The translations under genes and the position numbers were made by a program. 33,112 bases of DNA, taken from assembly GCA_019309945.1 (NCBI GenBank), contig JAFDFH010000001.1:1-33112 (forward strand), read 5' to 3'. The DNA is from Deltaproteobacteria bacterium (GTDB taxonomy: Bacteria; Desulfobacterota; Desulfobacteria; Desulfobacterales; JAFDFH01). Positions 1 to 7,183 of this stretch are shown here, one piece after another (within the stretch, counting starts at the first letter, position 1; each line of letters begins with the position of its first letter). The notes under the pieces are model-generated. The model was not told the origin of the DNA and did not search any database. It saw nothing but the letters and a program-made list of their open reading frames with translations.

Positions 1-119
1 CGGAATCCGATTTTTTTTTCAGTCCAAAGCTGTCTCCTCAAAACATTAAACATAGTTCAAACCGCTTTCAATAAAACAAAGATGCCGAAAAAAGCCGGTA
101 GGCTGCAAGTTTTGGCCGT

Positions 120-176
120 ATTGAAAAAAATTAGCGGATGACGCAGCGGGCCTCCTGAAACATATTGAAAAGTTAC
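120..176. repeat. Type III repeat terminus at the 3' end of the cytochrome gene
   Basis: About 57 bp that match, with scattered substitutions, the right-hand end of the element at 25708-25861. Shared landmarks are ATTGAAAAAAATTA, the core AGCGGGCCT and the terminal GAAAAGTTAC (GAGAAGTTAC in the other copy). The terminal GTTAC contains, on the minus strand, the TAA stop of the multiheme cytochrome gene. The sequence to the left (1-119) does not match the other copy, so this is a truncated or diverged element. A short minus-strand hairpin (AGCC/GGCT at 93-104) followed by six T could be a weak terminator for the cytochrome operon. No gene is visible in 1-172. Confidence 0.55.
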
Positions 177-1894
177 CAATATGTTTCTTGCCGACAGGGA
201 GTCGCCCCTGCATGAAAAGCGTTCAGGCTTTTCTCATAATCATGGTACACTGGATCGTCATATTGGTCATGGCAGGGCAGGCAGAGCGCAACCTGCACAA
301 TCCGATTTAATTCCAACAAGTTAAACGGCCGGCCGTTTTTTCTTGAAGCCAGCTGCAAGGGAACCCCTTGGGCCGACACAAAGGCGTCCAAAGGAAATTG
401 GATCCCCAGATCGGATTCAAAGGATCGATACACCGGTTTAAAATCGTGAGGATCAAAGCTTGCCATGACCAGCGAACGGAACGATCGCTCCTTCTGATAA
501 TGTCCGTTTTCATCAAAAATTTCCAAAAAGACCTGACAGCCCGGCGCATAGGGACCTATCTTTCCATTTGGCCATATACCAAGCGTGGGTCGCATGAATC
601 GCAGATAGGACCGGCCTTCCATCCAACGCCCCGGTGAAAGTTTTCCGGTGATCCATCCCCGTTGCTCAGATTGCAGAAAAAGGGTTTCGTGACAACCATA
701 ACATTGAGGCGTCCACACGCTGTGGCATGACTGGCAGGAAAGGCGTTGATGATACTCGGGCGTATGAATTTTTTGAGTTTCGAGTCTCTTAAATATAATC
801 GCTTTACCATCCCGTTTGCGAAAAAGCGTCATTTTCTTTTCCGGCCCGGGACGGAGATGATACAGGGGGCTGTTTTTGGGCGAAAGCAAAAAAGAATCCG
901 GATAAAATGCGGGCTGCCGGCCATTCAAACGGATCAGGCGACGATACAGATCCAGATCGGGAATATGGGACTGTATCGCTGGTTCGTGGCAGGTGCGGCA
1001 GGTAATATCTACCTGTTCTTCCTGGTGCTCATGAACAGATCCATCGCCCATTACACCTTTTTCCGTGTGGCAGTCGATACAGTCCATTCCGGCGGCATGA
1101 TGCAAATCCGGTGGCAGCTCCAAATAGAACCGACCACCTGAGAGTTGTCGAAGGTTCGGCCCGCCGTTTTGATAAGGGGTTCCATACCCCTCTGATTCAA
1201 AATGTCCCCGATAAGACAACCCGATGCGAGCCGATCGATTGTGGCACTTGAGGCAATTTTCATTGGGAATACGGGTGGTCAGCTTCGGGTGTTTAAAAAT
1301 TTTCTTGGACAGATCTTGCTGTCCGGGGTTTGAAAGTTCAAGAATATGACAGTCCGTGCATCCGCCTCCCCGGCGGCCGATTTCACCACGATTCGGATAT
1401 CTGGGCCGCCACAGGTGGCAGCCACCGCACATTTTACGAAAATGATCCAGGGCCAGGCTCTGACCCGGAGGTTGATCCATAAGTTCACGTACCGTGCTGA
1501 CCGAAGTTTCGGATGAATGGGGCCATAGGGTTTGCATCACTTTCAAGATGCCCGTATTGGTAGCCATAAGACTTTTTTCCACCCGGTCAACCAGATCCGG
1601 GTGACATCCTTTTTTGCCGCAGGTGAATCGGGCCATACGCAGATCACCTGGGTTTTTAGCAAGGCCCATATGGGCTCTATCTTTTTCGACGGCATACGGA
1701 TTTCCCAAATGGCATCCGGTGCAACCGAAAACGGCAACAGGATGAGATGGAGCAGGATCCCCATCACGCTCGTGGCAAACCGTACATCCATCCGGTGAAG
1801 TAGAGGGCATCGTGTTCCTAATTTCGTATCGCCATACCAGAAATACAATCAGTAGTGTTAAAACGATCAGGGAAATGATGGTTTGAGGCTTCAT
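173..1894 (-). CDS. Membrane-anchored undecaheme c-type cytochrome
   Basis: Predicted periplasmic electron carrier taking electrons from the adjacent Rieske/cytochrome b proteins. An N-terminal hydrophobic segment (about residues 5-22) followed by a soluble region suggests a signal anchor. Ten CXXCH heme motifs are visible (CTVCH, CTGCH, CGGCH, CTDCH, CLKCH, CIDCH, CRTCH, CQSCH, CYGCH, CLPCH), plus one CX4CH (CGKKGCH, about residues 92-98), giving 11 potential hemes. I chose the ATG at 1894; a TTG lies one codon upstream. It is the last gene of a three-gene minus-strand operon, 9 bp after the cytochrome b stop. Its own stop codon lies in a repeat end. The family is not one I can name. A menaquinol-oxidising bc-type complex is inferred from context; the terminal acceptor is unknown. 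Confidence 0.9.
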   Translation of the reverse strand: MKPQTIISLIVLTLLIVFLVWRYEIRNTMPSTSPDGCTVCHERDGDPAPSHPVAVFGCTGCHLGNPYAVEKDRAHMGLAKNPGDLRMARFTCGKKGCHPDLVDRVEKSLMATNTGILKVMQTLWPHSSETSVSTVRELMDQPPGQSLALDHFRKMCGGCHLWRPRYPNRGEIGRRGGGCTDCHILELSNPGQQDLSKKIFKHPKLTTRIPNENCLKCHNRSARIGLSYRGHFESEGYGTPYQNGGPNLRQLSGGRFYLELPPDLHHAAGMDCIDCHTEKGVMGDGSVHEHQEEQVDITCRTCHEPAIQSHIPDLDLYRRLIRLNGRQPAFYPDSFLLSPKNSPLYHLRPGPEKKMTLFRKRDGKAIIFKRLETQKIHTPEYHQRLSCQSCHSVWTPQCYGCHETLFLQSEQRGWITGKLSPGRWMEGRSYLRFMRPTLGIWPNGKIGPYAPGCQVFLEIFDENGHYQKERSFRSLVMASFDPHDFKPVYRSFESDLGIQFPLDAFVSAQGVPLQLASRKNGRPFNLLELNRIVQVALCLPCHDQYDDPVYHDYEKSLNAFHAGATPCRQETYW

Positions 1895-1903
1895 CAAATG
1901 GCT

Positions 1904-2800
1904 CTATCCAGGCAATCGAGGCAGTAGATACCCGGCCGCCAAAAGAACCGCCAGGTGTCCCAGACAGAGGAGAACAATCAGGCCTCGCATCCATTTTATC
2001 CAGGACAAAGGAACAAACGCAAGAACGGCCAACAACCCGACGGGGATCAGCGGCCAGACCATACCGGTCCAGAAAGGAGATCCGTAGCGCAGAAGAAGCT
2101 GAACACCTTGAAAAAACCAGGGACCGGTAGATAGGGCGGATTCCATATGAGGAGGAATATCCGGAGGAAGCGGACAAAAGACAGCAAGCACGGATAAAAA
2201 TGCAATCAACGGCCAGCCGAGCTCTCCTTTTGGAAAAAGCCGTCTTCTATGCCGTCCCAAAAGGAAAATAACGACCAGGGGGAGGATCACCGTATGATAA
2301 AGATAGGGGAGCAGAAAAAAGTCCGGTCCCGGCCGAAGTAAAGTTCTTGCCAATCCTGAACCGACCAACGGCACGTGCTCGGCAAGGTTCACCATGACCC
2401 GTGCGGCTTGAATCCCTTCCTTGTCCCCTTTAAGGATAAACCCCGTAAAAACCAGAGGAAAACTTAAAAAAAACAGGAAAACAAGTTTCGACCATTCCAG
2501 TGATTTAATATGCTGGTAGGTTTGTCTGAAAAAATGTTCAAATGTATGCCCGATAGTAAACAGCAGAAAGGCTTGGCCACTGAAGTAATGCAATTTTCTG
2601 ATAAACCCACCGTATGGAATTTGTCCGGTAATCTTTGAGACGTTTGTAAAAACATCTCCCCATGGTCGATAATTAAAGGAAAGGATGACACCGGTGACCA
2701 GTGCAAAAAGAAACGCCCACCATGCAAGTTCAGCAAGGGGCCAATGGAATCTTTTGGTTTGGAAATCGTTTGATTGCGGTTCAGATTGAAACGGTTTCAT
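1904..2800 (-). CDS. Cytochrome b/b6-type membrane subunit
   Basis: Integral membrane diheme cytochrome b for quinol oxidation. Two histidine pairs are visible. The first is LHY...GH with 13 residues between. The second is LYHTVILPLVVIFLLGRH with 14 between, the spacing typical of b6 rather than mitochondrial cytochrome b. At 298 aa it covers the b6-like N-terminal part plus a subunit-IV-like C-terminal part (PPDIPPHMESALSTGPWFF, then further membrane helices). The usual PEWY quinol-site motif reads GPWFF, so the glutamate is absent. The stretch matching GYSLPWDQ of b6 reads GFILKGDKEG. No cysteine is seen where b6 binds heme ci. The start codon overlaps the Rieske stop (ATGA), indicating translational coupling. 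Confidence 0.9.
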   Translation of the reverse strand: MKPFQSEPQSNDFQTKRFHWPLAELAWWAFLFALVTGVILSFNYRPWGDVFTNVSKITGQIPYGGFIRKLHYFSGQAFLLFTIGHTFEHFFRQTYQHIKSLEWSKLVFLFFLSFPLVFTGFILKGDKEGIQAARVMVNLAEHVPLVGSGLARTLLRPGPDFFLLPYLYHTVILPLVVIFLLGRHRRRLFPKGELGWPLIAFLSVLAVFCPLPPDIPPHMESALSTGPWFFQGVQLLLRYGSPFWTGMVWPLIPVGLLAVLAFVPLSWIKWMRGLIVLLCLGHLAVLLAAGYLLPRLPG

Positions 2801-3195
2801 GAAAACGGCAATAAGACCTTGTAGCCCCCCTCTTTGTTATCTAAACGAAAATCCAAATTCGTCATGTCCTTTTTGGCCGGCCCTTGAATACAACGTCCTT
2901 GTGTTGAAAAGATAGATCCATGACAGGGGCATTGAAAACGTTTCTTTTTCGAATTGAATTCCAACCGGCACCCCAGATGGGGACAACGGGCTGAAAAAAG
3001 TTTTAGACCTTGCTCCAAATTCAGAAAATAAACGCCATTGCGATGAAGCACTTCACCTTTTTCAGGTGGCCCGGGAAAAGATATTTCAAGAAAGGAACCG
3101 CCAACACCCTGAACATATTTCCAGGTAAGATGTAAAAAACCACCTCCCAGAAGAATTTGGAACAAGCGTAAGCATATTTCTCTTCGCGTTAGCAT
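2797..3195 (-). CDS. Rieske [2Fe-2S] iron-sulfur protein
   Basis: High-potential electron acceptor from quinol, passing electrons to the cytochrome c of the same operon. The 132 aa protein has an N-terminal hydrophobic segment after a charged start (MLTRREICLRLFQILLGGGF), probably a membrane anchor or Tat-like leader though no clear twin arginine is present. Both Rieske cluster motifs are intact: CPHLGC and CPCHGS, with about 17 residues between them; each supplies one Cys and one His ligand plus the disulfide cysteines. It is the first gene of the Rieske - cytochrome b - multiheme cytochrome operon on the minus strand and overlaps the next gene by 4 bp. No strong ribosome-binding site is seen before the ATG. 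Confidence 0.93.
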   Translation of the reverse strand: MLTRREICLRLFQILLGGGFLHLTWKYVQGVGGSFLEISFPGPPEKGEVLHRNGVYFLNLEQGLKLFSARCPHLGCRLEFNSKKKRFQCPCHGSIFSTQGRCIQGPAKKDMTNLDFRLDNKEGGYKVLLPFS

Positions 3196-3613
3196 GGTGT
3201 GTATATCTTTCGGTTATCCCCCAGCGGTCCGGCATGTATATTTATGAAGGTCTGCGCATGGATCGCCAACGGACAATGAATAAAAAAAATTGCTATTTAC
3301 CTGACCCGGACAATCCGGGGTCCATTTCTAAAAACCTATATCGCTCACTAATCAGCAAAAAAGATTGATTAAAATATTTTTTTGCCATCAAAATCACAAA
3401 ATAATTTTTGGCGGGCGAACCTACATTTTGAATTGAAGAGCGGTATATAAAAATGTGATATGTCTTAAGATTAGCACCAGCTATTGAGAAATTCAACGAC
3501 TTTATCCAACCAACTGGGTCGAATGGCCTTTGAAAAAAATTGCAGCTCCGATTTTCTCTGCTAGATTGAAGATATAGAAGGATATCGGTGTCAAAGGTCT
3601 CGGTTCTTGTCTT
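3196..3613. other. Intergenic region between divergent operons, no credible gene
   Basis: AT-rich spacer between the Rieske operon (minus) and the dynamin-like gene (plus). The one long open frame (3293-3625, minus) has no recognisable domain, low-complexity composition and no ribosome-binding site. A 6 bp hairpin (CCCGGA/TCCGGG) lies near 3304-3318. Between about 3527 and 3603, GGCCTTTGAAAAAAATTG and GTGTCAAAGGTCTCGG resemble the ends of the type II repeat seen at 21940, so a heavily eroded copy is possible. Confidence 0.4.
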
Positions 3614-3647
3614 GCGGGTTGACACCCGCCCCCCTTTTTCCTATGCT
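3614..3647 (+). promoter_or_regulatory. Sigma70-like promoter with an overlapping inverted repeat
   Basis: TTGACA at 3619-3624 is a perfect -35. After a 17 bp spacer comes TATGCT at 3642-3647 (4 of 6 to the -10 consensus), 40 bp before the dynamin-like gene. GCGGGT-TGAC-ACCCGC (3614-3629) is a perfect inverted repeat overlapping the -35 box, placed where a repressor could act. A role as a hairpin terminator is less likely because no plus-strand gene lies upstream. Confidence 0.55.
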
Positions 3648-3686
3648 GACAACTAATCAAAGAATGTTGCGTGTTGTTTTATACAA

Positions 3687-5420
3687 ATGGGAGGTCATTT
3701 GAAAAATCTTATGATCAGCGAAACCTTTGAGCGTTTCCGATCTGAAGTTGCCGCTCTTTTAGAGGATCTTCACAGGCTCATCACGGCTATTAATAATCCT
3801 GCCCTTGAGGCCGTCATCAACGACATCCGAACCCATGTTACCGAACCATTCTTGTTTGTCATTGTTGGTGAGATCAAGTCCGGTAAAAGTAGCTTTGTCA
3901 ATGCGCTGCTGCAAGCCGATATTTGCCGTGTGGATCCGGCTCCTTGTACGGATGTGATTCAACAGCTGGTATATGCGCCGGAAAAAACTGAAACCGAGAT
4001 CAACCCCTACCTGCATCGCATCGGTCTACCTGTGGATATCCTGAAACAAATCGCTATCGTGGACACGCCCGGCACCAATACGGTAATCCGGCACCACCAT
4101 GAAATCACCGAACGGTTCATTCCCAACAGCGGCTTGGTGTTGTTTGTTTTTCCGGCAAAAAATCCCCACACCCATTCGGCTTGGGAGTTGTTGGATTTCA
4201 TCAAAGATGAGTGGCAAAAACGGTTGGTGTTTATCCTGCAGCAGGCAGATCTTGCGACAGCGGAAGAACTTCGCGTTAATACCCGCAAAGTCGAAGAATA
4301 TGCCGCCGAACACGGCATTGATGCCCCTAAAATTTTCATTACTTCAGCCAAATGGGAACAGGAGCACAACTCCCGCAGCGGCTTTGAGGAAATTCGAGCA
4401 TTCATAAGAGAAACCGTCACCGGAGGTCACCATTTCTACCTCAAGCTCATATCAATCCTGGATACCGGTGAGCAGGTTTTGAAAAAAGTCTATGCTGCGC
4501 TAAAATTGCTCTTGCAAGAGCTTGAATTGGACAAGGTGGTGGCAAGTAAGATCGAACAGCGCCTAATGACCGGCAAGGATAACACCCAAAGGGATATTCT
4601 CTATCTGGTTGACCGGCTGCTGGAACAATACGACCGAATCGTCGACCAGATTAAAGCGGATTTCGAAGACGGATTTTCCATTCCCACTCTATTTAAACGG
4701 GCCTTACGCTCAACCTTCACAAGAAACAAATCTGTGAAGGCATGGCTTGACGGCCTACAAAAGCAATTTGAAGAAGCGCTGAACACATCCTTTGAGGATA
4801 TCGCCGGCGAGGGGGTCATCCACTTTACGGCTACCATCCGTGATCTCAATGACAGCATTGCAGAAGAACTCGGCAATGCCGATGGCTACCGGAGCAATGA
4901 AGTAGGCCGCGTTGTCGATTTCGGTCACAAGCGGGAAGAGGTCATCAGCGATATTCGAAACAAAGTAAAGGAAATGGCGACAGCGGATTTTAAAACCGAA
5001 ACCATGGCCACCAATCCGGCTAATATGTCATCACAATTAATCAGCGGGAGCGCACTGACACTTGTCGGTGCGCTTCTATTGATGACGCATGTAACCCTTT
5101 TAGATATTACCGGCGGCATCCTGACCGGTCTTGGAATTCTTATCGCAGGCGGCGTACTGGTCGTGAAGAAAGGCAAAATTATGGGTGAATTTAACCGAGC
5201 ACTGGCAGAAGGCCGTAAACGACTCAAAGAAGAGTTGACCGCAAAACTAACGGCAAAGTTTGATCTGGTTCATGAAAATATTCGACGCAGGGTTAACCCC
5301 TTTTTCGATCATGTAGCGGGCCGGGAGAAAAAAATTGGGCCCTTAATGGAGCAGGGTGAGGACATCCAAAAAAGGATTCTGGACCTGAAAAAACGGATTG
5401 GTGAAAGCGTTCACACATGA
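3687..5420 (+). CDS. Dynamin-like GTPase with paired membrane helices
   Basis: Large GTPase of the bacterial dynamin-like type, probably acting at the inner membrane. The P-loop GEIKSGKSS is at about residues 61-69, the G3 motif DTPG at 126-129 and a G4-like QQADL near 185-189. A hydrophobic hairpin at about 451-492 looks like a membrane paddle or transmembrane pair, flanked by long charged helical regions. The 577 aa length fits a single-GTPase-domain family member. The start is uncertain: GGGAGGT lies inside the first codons (3689-3695), so an in-frame TTG at 3699 or ATG at 3711 may be the real start. The corrinoid-activator gene follows 40 bp later, but no functional link is known. Membrane remodelling or stress repair is inferred from the family only. 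Confidence 0.85.
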   Translation: MGGHLKNLMISETFERFRSEVAALLEDLHRLITAINNPALEAVINDIRTHVTEPFLFVIVGEIKSGKSSFVNALLQADICRVDPAPCTDVIQQLVYAPEKTETEINPYLHRIGLPVDILKQIAIVDTPGTNTVIRHHHEITERFIPNSGLVLFVFPAKNPHTHSAWELLDFIKDEWQKRLVFILQQADLATAEELRVNTRKVEEYAAEHGIDAPKIFITSAKWEQEHNSRSGFEEIRAFIRETVTGGHHFYLKLISILDTGEQVLKKVYAALKLLLQELELDKVVASKIEQRLMTGKDNTQRDILYLVDRLLEQYDRIVDQIKADFEDGFSIPTLFKRALRSTFTRNKSVKAWLDGLQKQFEEALNTSFEDIAGEGVIHFTATIRDLNDSIAEELGNADGYRSNEVGRVVDFGHKREEVISDIRNKVKEMATADFKTETMATNPANMSSQLISGSALTLVGALLLMTHVTLLDITGGILTGLGILIAGGVLVVKKGKIMGEFNRALAEGRKRLKEELTAKLTAKFDLVHENIRRRVNPFFDHVAGREKKIGPLMEQGEDIQKRILDLKKRIGESVHT

Positions 5421-5460
5421 AATTTTCAAAATCTGTATTCAGACGTTAAATTAATCGGCG

Positions 5461-7008
5461 ATGAACCGAAACAACAAGGGCTGGGTGAGAACGGTTTGTT
5501 TAACGCCCCCTACACTCCAAGACAATACTGCCGATGCAGACCGCCTTGCAGACGCTCTGAAATCCGAACTTAAAACCAATAGGGTCGACATTGATCTTGA
5601 TCTTTTAAAAAAATTGCCGGAACAGCTAAGAAAGTGGGCGTATCAGCTCCAATGCGTTGTTTTGAAGGATCGCGACAGGTGGTTTTTAACCGACATAACA
5701 GATTCTCAGGATTCGTGCACCATAGCCGGATTGGCGGTTGACCTTGGAACCAGCAGGGTGGTTTTACGTCTGCTAAATCTTTCAAATGGCCAAATCTTAA
5801 ACGAATCTTCTTTTCACAATCCCCAGGTAACGATTGCATCCGATGTTCTGGCACGAATCCACTATGCGGATATAGATGGGGGCCTTAAACGATTAAATGA
5901 ACTGATAATAAACAGCTTAAATGAAAATATCACCAAATTGTGCCGATCCTGTAAACTGGAGCCGGCAGATATTTACATGCTTTCCGTGGCCGGCAACACC
6001 ACCATGTCTCATCTTTTCATGGGGCTGAATCCCCACTGGATCATTCGCGAGCCTTACATCCCGGCTGTAAACAGACCGGGAATCGTAAAAACGGAAGACC
6101 TTAACATCCTGGTGAATCCGTCGGCCAGAGCCTTTATCTTTCCCAATAGCGGCAGCTATTTTGGCGGAGATCTTGTCGCCGGGATCCTGTTTTCAGGACT
6201 TAACAATGAGGAAAAAACGTCAATTTTAGTGGATGTCGGGACAAATGCAGAGGTTGTGTTGGGAAACAGTGACTGGCTTATTGCATGTGCCGGAGCGGCA
6301 GGCCCTGCCTTAGAGGGCGGGGTAACCCGAATGGGCATGATGGCCGGCCCCGGGGTAATTGACCGGATTGCCATTGAACCAGCATCTTTGCAATTTCAGA
6401 TTCATACCATTGAAGACCTCGCGCCGCAGGGAATTTGCGGGTCAGGGCTGATCGATCTTGCAGCGCATCTTTATCTTTCCGGTATGATTGAAATGCGCGG
6501 GAAGTTCGTGCCGTCCAGGTGCGGCAACAGGCTAAAGGAACAAAAGGGTGTGATGCACCTGGTGGTGGTACCAGCAAGTGAATCCGCTACCGGGTCCGAC
6601 CTGACGATCAGCCAAGCCGATCTCGACAGCCTCATTCGTTCAAAAGCCGCCATGTACACGATCCTTGAAACGCTTATGCACTCCGTGGGAAGTTCTTTTA
6701 TAGATCTTTCGGCATTCTATGTGGCGGGCACGTTTGGATCTTTGATTCAACCCGAGTCGGCCATATCCATCGGCATGCTTCCGGATTTGCCGTTAAATAC
6801 ATACCGAGCGGTGGGCAACAGCTCCCTTGGTGGTGCAACAATGGCGTTGATCTCCAGTGAATGCTTAGATGAAATCGACAGAATAAGGGATCGCATCACG
6901 TATCTTGAGTTAAACGTCAATCAGGAATTCATGAACCGATTTTCCGCTGCAAAGTTTATCCCCCATACGGATCCGTCACGTTTCCCTTCAGTGAAAGTGT
7001 GGGGATAA
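5461..7008 (+). CDS. Corrinoid-activating (RACE/RamA-like) ASKHA protein without ferredoxin domain
   Basis: ATP-dependent reductive activator of corrinoid methyltransferase proteins, cytosolic. Residues about 10-80 look like the linker of RACE proteins (LTPPTLQDNTADADRL). From about residue 88 an ASKHA fold begins, with the phosphate-binding motif AGLAVDLGTSRVVLRLL, then SVAGNTTMSHLF, ILVDVGTNAEVVLG and GICGSGLIDLAA, the typical C-terminal domain of this family (DUF4445). Family members are usually 600 aa or more and begin with a [2Fe-2S] ferredoxin domain; this 515 aa protein has none, and the 40 bp upstream leaves no room for one. An external ferredoxin may therefore deliver the electron. 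No methyltransferase or corrinoid protein gene is adjacent. No clear ribosome-binding site precedes the ATG. Confidence 0.82.
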   Translation: MNRNNKGWVRTVCLTPPTLQDNTADADRLADALKSELKTNRVDIDLDLLKKLPEQLRKWAYQLQCVVLKDRDRWFLTDITDSQDSCTIAGLAVDLGTSRVVLRLLNLSNGQILNESSFHNPQVTIASDVLARIHYADIDGGLKRLNELIINSLNENITKLCRSCKLEPADIYMLSVAGNTTMSHLFMGLNPHWIIREPYIPAVNRPGIVKTEDLNILVNPSARAFIFPNSGSYFGGDLVAGILFSGLNNEEKTSILVDVGTNAEVVLGNSDWLIACAGAAGPALEGGVTRMGMMAGPGVIDRIAIEPASLQFQIHTIEDLAPQGICGSGLIDLAAHLYLSGMIEMRGKFVPSRCGNRLKEQKGVMHLVVVPASESATGSDLTISQADLDSLIRSKAAMYTILETLMHSVGSSFIDLSAFYVAGTFGSLIQPESAISIGMLPDLPLNTYRAVGNSSLGGATMALISSECLDEIDRIRDRITYLELNVNQEFMNRFSAAKFIPHTDPSRFPSVKVWG

Positions 7009-7126
7009 CCTTTGCACCTGTTTGGATTGATAGAAAAATTATTTTTCGGACCTATAAACAATTTTAAGGAAAATCCAGGTCGCAGGGTCCTTCGCCTCCA
7101 AAGCGTGAAAAACTCGGGCTTTAGTG

Positions 7127-7173
7127 ACCGTAAAACCGAACAGGATTTGGTTTTTGACCAGACGGTTCTTTTT
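7127..7173 (+). terminator. Probable intrinsic terminator after the corrinoid activator gene
   Basis: A two-part stem: ACCGT (7127-7131) with ACGGT (7162-7166) and AAAACC (7132-7137) with GGTTTT (7149-7154), followed by TCTTTTT. A 7-base internal loop on the 3' side makes it imperfect. It lies between two convergent genes. Confidence 0.4.
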
Positions 7174-7183
7174 CCTCATCAGA

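Noticed and set aside
3293..3625. 110-codon minus-strand open frame upstream of the Rieske gene
   Set aside because: No domain, no ribosome-binding site, AT-rich composition and overlap with the likely promoter of the dynamin-like gene.
3614..3640. GC-rich hairpin followed by CT-rich tract as a terminator
   Set aside because: No plus-strand gene upstream to terminate; the promoter reading explains the sequence better.
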